NCBI GenBank assembly: GCA_002418705.1
Contig: DIEQ01000114.1
Coordinates: 36,264 to 45,361 of the forward strand
Direction: 5' to 3'
Origin: Mageeibacillus sp. UBA5770
GTDB lineage: Bacteria > Bacillota_A > Clostridia > Saccharofermentanales > Saccharofermentanaceae
Length of the DNA stretch: 9,098 bases
The translations under genes and the position numbers were made by a program. Under the pieces are notes generated by a model, which was not told where the DNA came from, made no database searches, and saw only the letters and a program-made list of their open reading frames with translations. The number at the start of each line of letters is the position of its first letter. Position 1 is the first letter of the stretch. Below are positions 1 to 6,310 of this stretch, piece after piece.

Positions 1-93
1 GATTTCAGCTTGCTATCACATCGTTCGTTTGGATAGGAAAATGAAATGGGGCATTAATGACGAGGATACTCCCAAAACTTGTATTCGCACCAG
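1..93. other. Left flank downstream of the last gene
   Basis: These 93 bases follow the stop of the KDG kinase-like gene. I see no terminator hairpin with a T-run and no credible start for another minus-strand gene: an ATG at about position 58 on the minus strand runs only 12 codons before a stop. The operon may therefore continue or terminate beyond the edge. Confidence 0.4.
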
Positions 94-1191
94 TTATCGT
101 TGAACGCGTGCACCAGTTCCCTTAATAAGTGCTTCGACTTCTTTGACCCGAACCATGCTGGTGTCTCCTGGTGTCGTCATCGCTAAAGCACCATGTGCGG
201 CACCATAATCAACAGCCTGCTGAGGATCTCCGGTCTTCATAAGACCATAAATGAGCCCTGAAGCAAAACTGTCACCTCCGCCTACACGATCGAATATTTC
301 TAGACCTCTATATTCCTGTGATGTATATATTTTTCCATCACTGCAGACAAGGGCAGACCAGTCGTTCACAGTTGCTGTTTTAACCGATCTCAGCGTGTTT
401 GCGATGATCTTCATGTTGGGATAGTCTCTGGAAACCTGATTGATCATGTTTTCATATCCTGTGGTATCAAGAACTTTCAAATTGTCTGCATTGCCGTCTA
501 TTTCATATCCGAGGCATGCTGAAAAATCTTCTTCATTTCCGATCATTACATCTATGTATGGGGCGATCTCTTTGTTAATTTCCTGAGCTTTAGCTTTTCC
601 TCCGATATCACTCCACAGAGAAAGTCGGTAATTTAAATCATAACTTACAATCGTGCCATGTTTTTTTGCCGTCTTAATTGCTTCAATCACGACTTGGGAA
701 CTGCTCAGCGAAAGGGCCGCATATATACCGCCGGTATGAAACCAACGAACACCCAGATCTCCGAAAATATGCTCCCAGTCTATATCTCCGGGCTTGATCT
801 GACTAACCGCAGTGTTGGCCCGGTCAGAAACACCAAGAGCACCGCGCACACCAAATCCGCGCTCTGTAAAGTTCAACCCATTTCGGACTTTCCGTCCAAT
901 ACCATCATAAGGTATCCATTTGATGAAAGAAGTATCTACCCCACCTTGCATAATCAAATCTTCAATCAGATAGCCGATATCATTTTCAGCCAGCGCAGTG
1001 ACAACCGCAGTTTTCAACTGAAAACATTTGCGAAGACCACGGGCGACGTTATACTCACCACCACCTTCATAGACATTGAATTGACGGGCACATCTTACCC
1101 TGGATTCTCCGGGATCCAAGCGAAGCATCACTTCACCCAGAGAGAGTTGATCATAGGTACAGGAACCTGAATTTTTTACATTTAGATCCAT
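94..1191 (-). CDS. PfkB-family sugar kinase, probable 2-keto-3-deoxygluconate kinase
   Basis: This 365-residue PfkB kinase probably phosphorylates 2-keto-3-deoxygluconate, or a close analogue, to the 6-phosphate, which is the substrate of the aldolase encoded upstream. Visible landmarks are EGGGEYNVARGL (42 to 53, substrate lid and GG motif), FHTGGIYAAL (151 to 160), SYDLNYRLSLW (183 to 193, typical of KDG kinase and fructokinase relatives), MIGNEEDFSA (216 to 225), and the signature DRVGGGDSFASGL (301 to 313) with Asp307 as catalytic base. Standard bacterial KDG kinases are about 310 to 340 residues; this longer form with the NFTERGFGVRGALG insert belongs to a clostridial/actinobacterial-type subgroup I recall as often lying beside KDPG aldolase. 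The start follows a GAGGTG site at 5 bases. It is the last gene in the window. The pairing with the aldolase supports the substrate, but a different hexose or ketose is possible. Confidence 0.87.
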   Translation of the reverse strand: MDLNVKNSGSCTYDQLSLGEVMLRLDPGESRVRCARQFNVYEGGGEYNVARGLRKCFQLKTAVVTALAENDIGYLIEDLIMQGGVDTSFIKWIPYDGIGRKVRNGLNFTERGFGVRGALGVSDRANTAVSQIKPGDIDWEHIFGDLGVRWFHTGGIYAALSLSSSQVVIEAIKTAKKHGTIVSYDLNYRLSLWSDIGGKAKAQEINKEIAPYIDVMIGNEEDFSACLGYEIDGNADNLKVLDTTGYENMINQVSRDYPNMKIIANTLRSVKTATVNDWSALVCSDGKIYTSQEYRGLEIFDRVGGGDSFASGLIYGLMKTGDPQQAVDYGAAHGALAMTTPGDTSMVRVKEVEALIKGTGARVQR

Positions 1192-1252
1192 TTTTCCACC
1201 TCGAATGACTTTTCCAATTGATTAATGTTTAGTAGGTCTATGTAGTCCTGCA
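1192..1252 (-). other. 61-base gap between the FGGY kinase and KDG kinase-like genes
   Basis: The gap is AT-rich and holds the GAGGTG ribosome binding site of the downstream kinase. I see no terminator and no clear promoter, so co-transcription of the two kinase genes is likely. Confidence 0.5.
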
Positions 1253-2776
1253 CTATATTTTTGTCATTTTCTTATATATATCAACTAAAGCAAAATAGCA
1301 ATCATCAAATAATTTTTTGACTGGCTGATATGCCGCAACAGCTTCCGGGTTGGGTGTATGTATAGAATTTATAGACAGGAAAGAATCAATGACATTAAAA
1401 TTCCTGAATAATCCAACGCCGACTCCGCCGGTCACTGCTGCCCCCATTGAACCAGCTTCTTCCAATAGGGAAGGAACAAGTATTTTGGCATTAAAAACAT
1501 CGGACATAATCTGGCGCCATACAGGACCCTTTGCCCCTCCTCCAATTGCGAGAATTTCGTTTATACTCTCCTGCTGACGGAAAATGTCCAGGATGATTGA
1601 GAGATTCATTGTCACGCCCTCTAAAACGCTTCTTAACATATCCCCTTCCGTGTTTTCCAGCTTTAAGCCTATGAACGCACCTCTTGCATCAGAGTTCCAC
1701 CGCGGCGCTCTTTCTCCCAGAAGATAGGGGAGAAAGATAATGCCATTGGAACCGACCGGACTTTCTTCGATCTGCTTTTCCATGTAATCATATGGAGAAG
1801 TTCCGTTTACCTGGGCATTATGGATTTCCATTTTGCACATTGTGTCTTTTGCCCAGCTATACGAAGCACCTGCACTTTGCATCGTTCCATTGGGCGAGTA
1901 CAGGCCCGGTACAACGTGTGCCCATGTGACGGTTCGCATCTGGTCATCAAAAAGCGGTTTTTCTGTTGTCGTGGCAACCCAGGCTGATGTCCCCATACAA
2001 CAGAATGTTTTTCCTGGACTGATGGATCCTGCTCCGACATTCGCGGTGACACCGTCTCCGCCGCCGAGTACCACGGGCGTCCCCTCTGCAAGGCCCGTTG
2101 CTTCCGCCGCCGCTTTTGTTACACCGCCTGCGATAAAAGTGGAAGGCTTCAATTCCGGCAGCTTGTCTGGATCAATGCCGGCATATCCAATGAGCCTTTC
2201 AGACCACTTGAGGTTAACTAAATCAAAGCACCCTGTGCTGTTCGCATCTGAGTATTCCGAATAGAATTTCCCCGTAAGGCGCAGCACGATATAATCTTTG
2301 GCGTTTAATGATTTGTAAGTCTGCTCATAGATCTCAGGCTCATTATCACGGACCCACATTAGTTTTTGAATTCCATAGGACGCGGCGTTTCGATGTCCCA
2401 CAATGTGGTAATAGTCATTCTGACTGATATGTTCACTAATTTGAGCAGCTTGTTTTTGTGCTCGCTGATCGGCCCATATAATTGATTTGCGCAGTGGAAT
2501 ACCAGCTCTGTCAACACAAAGACAGCCCATCATCTGACCGCTGAAACTAACTACGGCAATATCCGAAGTGTCAATTCCGAGTGTTTTAATCAAGCTCTTT
2601 GTAGAAATGCATACTGCATTCCACCAGTCGTCCGCATCCTGTTCGGCCCAGTTATTATTAAAATAGTGAACATTATACGAAGAAACATGACTCCCGACCA
2701 TTTTGCCATTTTCAGAAAAAAGTGTCGCTTTATTTCCTGAAGTACCTAAGTCATGAGCCAATATATACTTAGTCAT
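1253..2776 (-). CDS. FGGY-family carbohydrate kinase, xylulokinase-like
   Basis: This 507-residue protein is a full-length FGGY kinase, which phosphorylates a sugar or polyol with ATP in the cytoplasm. The N-terminal domain starts with the phosphate loop LAHDLGTSGNKATLF (Asp9), then GQMMG (80 to 84) and IWADQR (100 to 105). The second domain has GGGDGVTANVGAG with Asp241 as likely catalytic base, MGTSAW (261 to 266), FLPYLLGERAPRW (348 to 360) and the C-terminal FGGY signature starting GGGAKGPVWRQIMSDV at 412. GQMMG and LLGERAP place it near xylulokinase and other ketose kinases rather than glycerol kinase. Xylulokinase itself is usually about 490 to 500 residues with GQMHG, so the Met for His may indicate another substrate. 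The ATG follows an AGGA site at 8 bases. The gene is separated from the aldolase by the hairpin gap and is followed after 61 bases by the KDG kinase-like gene. Confidence 0.92.
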   Translation of the reverse strand: MTKYILAHDLGTSGNKATLFSENGKMVGSHVSSYNVHYFNNNWAEQDADDWWNAVCISTKSLIKTLGIDTSDIAVVSFSGQMMGCLCVDRAGIPLRKSIIWADQRAQKQAAQISEHISQNDYYHIVGHRNAASYGIQKLMWVRDNEPEIYEQTYKSLNAKDYIVLRLTGKFYSEYSDANSTGCFDLVNLKWSERLIGYAGIDPDKLPELKPSTFIAGGVTKAAAEATGLAEGTPVVLGGGDGVTANVGAGSISPGKTFCCMGTSAWVATTTEKPLFDDQMRTVTWAHVVPGLYSPNGTMQSAGASYSWAKDTMCKMEIHNAQVNGTSPYDYMEKQIEESPVGSNGIIFLPYLLGERAPRWNSDARGAFIGLKLENTEGDMLRSVLEGVTMNLSIILDIFRQQESINEILAIGGGAKGPVWRQIMSDVFNAKILVPSLLEEAGSMGAAVTGGVGVGLFRNFNVIDSFLSINSIHTPNPEAVAAYQPVKKLFDDCYFALVDIYKKMTKI

Positions 2777-2824
2777 TTTTCACTTCCTCTTTTCTTAGAA
2801 TTGGCTGTAGCATCTGATAAAAGG

Positions 2825-2879
2825 TGACACGGTTGCAAGCTCCATGTCAAGGAGGCAACAATGGAGCCTGCAAGTGTCA
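2825..2879 (-). terminator. Large stem-loop between aldolase and FGGY kinase genes; possible weak terminator or attenuator
   Basis: The arms at 2825-2845 and 2861-2879 pair over 19 base pairs, with a two-base bulge and one G-U pair, and enclose a 15-base loop. In the minus-strand transcript the stem is followed by CCTTTTATC, so the U-tract is short and offset by two C. This is weak for an intrinsic terminator. It sits in the only long gap of the cluster (134 bases), after seven closely packed genes, and could cause partial termination or mark an mRNA processing or stability site, lowering expression of the two downstream kinases. On the plus strand the stem is followed by a run of A, so it would not terminate transcription from that side. 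I see no clear promoter between the hairpin and the FGGY kinase ATG. Confidence 0.5.
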
Positions 2880-2910
2880 AAAAAGGTTGGCATCCTCTGA
2901 ACCGGAAATG

Positions 2911-3720
2911 TTATTCGGATTTCACAATAATTGAAATCCCGTCTTTTACAAATTCTGTTCCAGCACTGATTTCTTTTGCTTCAAATCCTCTGCGGATTAA
3001 CTGAGAAGTTGTTCTCGGCATGCTGATCGTTGTCACTTCTCCTCCTCTTACCAGGAGATCATTCAACATGACAGCAGTGCCTTTTTCCTTCAGCCCCAGT
3101 AAAACATCAATGGATTTGCTGCAGACAGCAGTGATTGCAGCAAATTTTCCGCTGTTTATTGCATCGAGTTTACTGAGCCAGCCCCCCCCGATTGCGAAGA
3201 TAGGAAAACTAACAAAATCCGCGAGATTGCTTAGATCCACACCACCGGTCGGAATGAACTGCACGGAGCCAAATGGAGCTGCGAGACTCTCAATTGCCTT
3301 AATCCCACCATACACATTTGCCGGGAAAAACTTTACAACATTGATTCCTTTTTTCATTGCATACATGATTTCTGTAGGCGTTACACAGCCAGGGCAGACA
3401 CAAACGCCTGCCTCAATACAGTAATCAACAATTTCAGGATCGGTTCCGGGAGACACGATGAATTTAGCTCCGTTTTTGACTGCCTGTACACACTGCTCCA
3501 AGGTAAGCACGGTTCCCGCACCCACAAGCATTTCAGGGCACCCCTTTGCAACAAGCTGTATTGACTCCATGCCGGCCGCTGTACGCAGTGTAATTTCCAT
3601 AATATCCACACCGCCGGCGACCATTGCCTTTGCAGTCGCAACCGCAGTAGACGGATCATCAAGAACTACAACGGGAACAAGCCCTGTAGTATTAATTCTT
3701 TCCATTACATTATTTGTCAT
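2911..3720 (-). CDS. eda: KDPG/KHG-type aldolase with C-terminal extension
   Basis: Residues 1 to about 210 form a class I (Schiff base) TIM-barrel aldolase of the KDPG/4-hydroxy-2-oxoglutarate family, which splits 2-keto-3-deoxy-6-phosphogluconate into pyruvate and glyceraldehyde 3-phosphate. Diagnostic motifs are MEITLRT with catalytic Glu42, VGAGT (66 to 70), FIVSPGTDPEIV (87 to 98), PGCVTPTEI (110 to 118), VVKFFPA with Schiff-base Lys130, FIPTGGVDLSNL (155 to 166) and IGGGWL (177 to 182). Total length is 269 residues against about 210 for the family. The extra 55 or so residues begin after LKEKGTAV and read like a beta-alpha-beta unit with SQLIRRGFEAKEIS in the helix and turn. Clostridial aldolases are sometimes fused to a glyoxalase/VOC domain; this tail could be half of one, but the resemblance is weak. 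It is the terminal carbon-splitting step of the cluster and pairs naturally with the KDG kinase at the left end. A run of eight G occurs within the codons for IGGGW. Confidence 0.92.
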   Translation of the reverse strand: MTNNVMERINTTGLVPVVVLDDPSTAVATAKAMVAGGVDIMEITLRTAAGMESIQLVAKGCPEMLVGAGTVLTLEQCVQAVKNGAKFIVSPGTDPEIVDYCIEAGVCVCPGCVTPTEIMYAMKKGINVVKFFPANVYGGIKAIESLAAPFGSVQFIPTGGVDLSNLADFVSFPIFAIGGGWLSKLDAINSGKFAAITAVCSKSIDVLLGLKEKGTAVMLNDLLVRGGEVTTISMPRTTSQLIRRGFEAKEISAGTEFVKDGISIIVKSE

Positions 3721-3726
3721 TATATG

Positions 3727-3732
3727 CCTCCT
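3727..3732 (-). promoter_or_regulatory. Ribosome binding site that decides the aldolase start
   Basis: A perfect AGGAGG lies 6 bases before the ATG at 3720. An upstream in-frame ATG at 3759 would overlap the isomerase gene and would add 13 residues not needed for the aldolase fold, so 3720 is chosen. Confidence 0.85.
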
Positions 3733-3733
3733 G

Positions 3734-4318
3734 TCAGCGCCTCCATTTCGGATTATCAATTATTTCCGGATTCCCGTCTTTACCTTCCACAACCAGTTTG
3801 TGATAACCCTTTTCTTCAATTGTGCCGTAATCATGACCTGCATCCGCACGGAACACAAAATATGTAATTAACGGGGAATTTCCTGTGTTAATGCTTCTAT
3901 GAGCCCATCTCGGCGGTACGTAGACGGCCTGTCCGGGTTCCAGGAATTTAACAGATGTTTCACCTTCCGGTGTTTCCATCAACATGCATCCTTTTCCGCT
4001 CAATGTGTAATAGACTTCAGCCGTCTCCAGAATCTGATGGAAGTGTCCTTTTGTCATGAAATATTCATCCCCGACTTTTCCCGGATAGACAATTGATGTT
4101 CCAAACAGCAGATCGCCCGCAGTATTGGGCAAATGTAATTCGAAGAACTCATATGTCAGGGGATCGCTATTCTCCAGAACTTTATCCATCGCCGCATCAT
4201 CATAGAACTGGCCTTTCATGTTGGAGAGGTATCGTTTTGTCGTCTCACCGTCTCCTGACATTCCGGTTATCAAATTGAATTCATACGTAAAGGGCAGTAT
4301 TGGCATATTCTTTTCCAT
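3734..4318 (-). CDS. pgi: Cupin-type glucose-6-phosphate isomerase
   Basis: This 194-residue single-domain cupin matches the archaeal-type phosphoglucose isomerase family (PF06560), metal enzymes that interconvert glucose 6-phosphate and fructose 6-phosphate and are unrelated to the usual bacterial Pgi. The family core is clear: EYFMTKGHFH (85 to 94), EVYYTLSGKG (101 to 110), the YVPPRWAHRSINTG segment (133 to 146), AGHDYGTI (160 to 167) and a C-terminal IDNPKW. His92, His94, Glu101 and His140 have exactly the spacing of the Pyrococcus furiosus metal ligands His88, His90, Glu97 and His136. The start follows an AGGAG site at 9 bases, partly overlapping the stop of the AroE-like gene. It ends 13 bases before the aldolase gene. 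Within a catabolic operon it probably isomerises the pathway's own aldose or ketose phosphate, or feeds hexose phosphate into glycolysis. A non-glucose substrate is possible. Confidence 0.9.
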   Translation of the reverse strand: MEKNMPILPFTYEFNLITGMSGDGETTKRYLSNMKGQFYDDAAMDKVLENSDPLTYEFFELHLPNTAGDLLFGTSIVYPGKVGDEYFMTKGHFHQILETAEVYYTLSGKGCMLMETPEGETSVKFLEPGQAVYVPPRWAHRSINTGNSPLITYFVFRADAGHDYGTIEEKGYHKLVVEGKDGNPEIIDNPKWRR

Positions 4319-4333
4319 CTTTCTATTCTCCTC

Positions 4334-5281
4334 TCACTTTCTCATATCCCGTGCAATCTTCTCACAGGCGTCAAATACTTCTCCGGTAATATCAATGTGA
4401 AACACTTCGGCAACTACCTGTGTCCAACCATGAATAAAATAGGTCCAGCCGTCTTCTATATATAGGTTCTTCTCCTTAGTCTGCGCTTGGGCCTGTTTCA
4501 TGAATGTCAGGTCTCCGCGATAATTCAGTTCCCAGACGAGGCTGTCTTTCGGGAATACGCAGCTGTCCGAAAGAGGAGATCCAGGCCTGTCTTTACCGAG
4601 GCCAGTTGCATTGATTACCAGTGAATTCGGCTTGATTCGCGCTAGAATTTCGTCGTTGTCCCTGGTTTCCGGTGTCAGTACGTATTCTGCGGCAACATCC
4701 GGATTAATCTGTTTCACCAGTTTTTCAATTTCAAGCAGTCTGGGCAGGGAGCGGTTGGCTACAATAACCTTTGATGGGATATTGTCTCCGTTCGAGGGTT
4801 TCAGCATATAGGAACATATCGCAATTGCGCTTCCGCCTGCACCCATAATGAATAATTCCCCGCCCTTTTCAGACCAATAGTCAGGCGGAACAAAAGAGTC
4901 TAATGTCAGACCGCTGGATATCGGGTCTTTCGCATATCCTTCCAATTTTCCGTTCTTTTTGGAAATAGAGGAAAGTTCGCCGAACATGGCTGCATATGGA
5001 TCCAAATATTCGAACAGATCCTTCGCTGCGTTATACAGGTCCAATTTATGTGTCGTTACAAGTGCTCCTGCTGACAGCGGATCATTTTTTATAAATTCCA
5101 CTACCTTGCGGTAATCGTCAGCCGGCGCATGGATTTCTAGGTCGATCCCCTTTATGACTGTGTCCCCAAGTCCCAGGGCTTCTTTAGCCCATCTAGGATA
5201 GACTTGCATAATAGATGACTTACCCGTCGTCACTCCAATAAAGTATAGTGTTCTCTCCGTTGCTGGTTCTGGTAATCTCAT
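4334..5281 (-). CDS. Shikimate dehydrogenase-like NADP-dependent oxidoreductase (AroE family paralogue)
   Basis: The 315-residue protein has the two-domain layout of the shikimate/quinate dehydrogenase family. The N-terminal substrate domain opens with FIGVTTGKSSIMQ and contains VTTHK (Lys79) and GYAKDP (Asp119), the likely catalytic Lys-Asp pair. The C-terminal Rossmann domain has GAGGSAIAI (147 to 155), ANRSLPRL (175 to 182; the Asn-Arg-Ser-x-x-Arg pattern favours NADP), INATGLGKDRPGSPL (223 to 237) and ELNYRGDLTF. It is longer than the usual 270 to 290 residues. Two shikimate-carboxylate contacts appear altered: the first Ser of the S-K-S motif is Gly20, and the GAxN motif after the catalytic Lys reads FGELSS. 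It is therefore probably not a biosynthetic AroE but oxidises another polyhydroxylated substrate in this pathway, perhaps producing the lactone or keto sugar handled by its neighbours. It lies 19 bases after the lactonase-like gene and 15 before the cupin isomerase gene. The family call is firm; the substrate is unknown. Confidence 0.88.
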   Translation of the reverse strand: MRLPEPATERTLYFIGVTTGKSSIMQVYPRWAKEALGLGDTVIKGIDLEIHAPADDYRKVVEFIKNDPLSAGALVTTHKLDLYNAAKDLFEYLDPYAAMFGELSSISKKNGKLEGYAKDPISSGLTLDSFVPPDYWSEKGGELFIMGAGGSAIAICSYMLKPSNGDNIPSKVIVANRSLPRLLEIEKLVKQINPDVAAEYVLTPETRDNDEILARIKPNSLVINATGLGKDRPGSPLSDSCVFPKDSLVWELNYRGDLTFMKQAQAQTKEKNLYIEDGWTYFIHGWTQVVAEVFHIDITGEVFDACEKIARDMRK

Positions 5282-5289
5282 GTGCATTT

Positions 5290-5295
5290 CCTCCT
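5290..5295 (-). promoter_or_regulatory. Ribosome binding site that decides the AroE-like gene start
   Basis: A perfect AGGAGG stands 8 bases before the ATG at 5281. The reading frame stays open upstream to an ATG at 5329, but that would overlap the preceding gene and place this strong site inside the coding region. Another ATG at 5287 is only 2 bases from the site. The start at 5281 is therefore chosen. Confidence 0.85.
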
Positions 5296-5300
5296 GTTTA

Positions 5301-6299
5301 TTATGTCTCACGTTCAAAACATATCGCATTTTTAGGGTTTTCTATGGTAAAGCGGTTAAACAAATCATCACTGATTCCATATTTGTGTAGAAGAAGGCGG
5401 AAGTTTTCGAGTATATAATCGAGTCCGATTACCCCGCCGTAACTCTTCATCCGTTCATTCGTTGTATCCAGACCAAGAAGAATTTTTTCTTCATATCCTT
5501 TTTCACAGAGCATTGAAATGAATTCTGCCTCTTCTTCGTCACTGTGATACTTAAATCGTCCGATTGTATCAAGCTGCATATACACGCCGCTTCGAGCTAC
5601 ATCCAATTGATAGTCTCTGTTGGACGATTGAATCACCCGGTCAAGATGGCTCATCACGATTCTTTCCGGACGGATTCCCTGGGCAGTCAGCACTTCCAGC
5701 TGACTGTCTGCCCCTTCTCCCATTTCCAAATGTGTAATTACCGGAGCCCCTGTCCTTTTTGCCGCTTTACCGGCTGCAGCAAAAAGTTTTCTGTACACAG
5801 GAAGACTTCCTGTGTTGAGCCGGATGTCGCGGCCGTCGGATGCAGCTTTTATAATCCCGGCCTTTGCGTCACTTTTGACCGTCGGAACCTGGGTTCCGTT
5901 GACTTTATCGGTGAACATTCCGATTGTTAATTCTTCTACAAACAGCTGTTCCAACTGCTCTTTTTCCATTTGAAAAATAAAATGTTCCCAGTCATAAAAA
6001 TCAAGCTTATGGAATCCTGTGGATGCGATGATATGCACTCCGGACTCCAGGGATGCCTTTCGAAGCTCCGAGGCCATGCGCCCACAGCCCACAGGCTGTG
6101 CGTCAATGACGCTTCGTCCTCCTGCGGCAAAATATGTCTTCAGTTCCTTCACTGTTTTTCCATAATCATCCAAAATCAAGGATGGAACTTTCTCTCCTGA
6201 AATGCCGCGTGCAACAAACAGATGCTCATGGCACTGACAATAGCCAAGTGCATCGGGATCGATGTCTCCTGCTACCGTTCTTACAACTCTTTTTATCAT
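5301..6299 (-). CDS. Phosphotriesterase-family metal-dependent hydrolase, probable (phospho)sugar lactonase
   Basis: This 332-residue protein belongs to the phosphotriesterase branch of the amidohydrolase superfamily (COG1735), TIM-barrel enzymes with a binuclear metal centre. Every expected ligand is visible: His24 and His26 in CHEHLF, Lys151 in AGIIKAASD (the lysine normally carboxylated to bridge the metals), His190 in VITHLEMG, His218 in VMSHLDR, and Asp278 in LLGLDTT. It should therefore be active. Characterised relatives from sugar operons in Listeria, Bacillus and Mycoplasma hydrolyse 1,4-lactones of phosphorylated pentonic acids, and that is the most likely type of reaction here. The location next to two dehydrogenases that could make a lactone supports this. 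It begins 11 bases after the 2-hydroxyacid dehydrogenase stop and ends 19 bases before the AroE-like gene, so translational coupling is likely. The alternative is a hydrolase for another ester or amide. No signal peptide is seen, so a secreted organophosphate hydrolase is unlikely. Confidence 0.9.
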   Translation of the reverse strand: MIKRVVRTVAGDIDPDALGYCQCHEHLFVARGISGEKVPSLILDDYGKTVKELKTYFAAGGRSVIDAQPVGCGRMASELRKASLESGVHIIASTGFHKLDFYDWEHFIFQMEKEQLEQLFVEELTIGMFTDKVNGTQVPTVKSDAKAGIIKAASDGRDIRLNTGSLPVYRKLFAAAGKAAKRTGAPVITHLEMGEGADSQLEVLTAQGIRPERIVMSHLDRVIQSSNRDYQLDVARSGVYMQLDTIGRFKYHSDEEEAEFISMLCEKGYEEKILLGLDTTNERMKSYGGVIGLDYILENFRLLLHKYGISDDLFNRFTIENPKNAICFERET

Positions 6300-6304
6300 C
6301 GTTT

Positions 6305-6310
6305 CCACCT
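6305..6310 (-). promoter_or_regulatory. Ribosome binding site that decides the phosphotriesterase-like gene start
   Basis: On the minus strand the sequence reads AAAGGTGGAAACGATG. The AGGTGG lies 5 bases before the ATG at 6299. An in-frame GTG at 6308 falls inside this site, so the ATG is the better start and the GTG is rejected. Confidence 0.7.

Noticed and set aside
2..103. Plus-strand frame open to the left edge, 33 codons ending in a stop at 101-103, as the tail of a convergent gene.
   Set aside because: The peptide (ISACYHIVRLDRK and onward) is not recognisable, the frame overlaps the KDG kinase-like gene end by 10 bases, and a 33-codon open stretch is expected by chance.
658..1170. Plus-strand 170-codon open frame.
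   Set aside because: It lies wholly antisense to the KDG kinase-like gene, has no family motifs and no good ribosome binding site; it is a shadow of that gene.
1833..2264. Plus-strand 143-codon open frame.
   Set aside because: It lies entirely antisense to the FGGY kinase, where the minus-strand frame carries conserved motifs throughout.
2777..2850. A promoter for the FGGY kinase built on the TTGACA in the hairpin loop (minus strand).
   Set aside because: No TATAAT-like sequence occurs at 16 to 18 bases from it; the sequence there is TCACCT.
3458..3871. Plus-strand 137-codon open frame across the aldolase and isomerase junction.
   Set aside because: It is antisense to two genes with clear family motifs and has low-complexity Ala/Ser/Thr composition typical of an antisense shadow.
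4334..5281. Annotation of this gene as the aromatic-pathway aroE.
   Set aside because: The shikimate-carboxylate contacts look altered, the protein is longer than usual, and the neighbours are sugar-catabolism enzymes, so the gene symbol is withheld.
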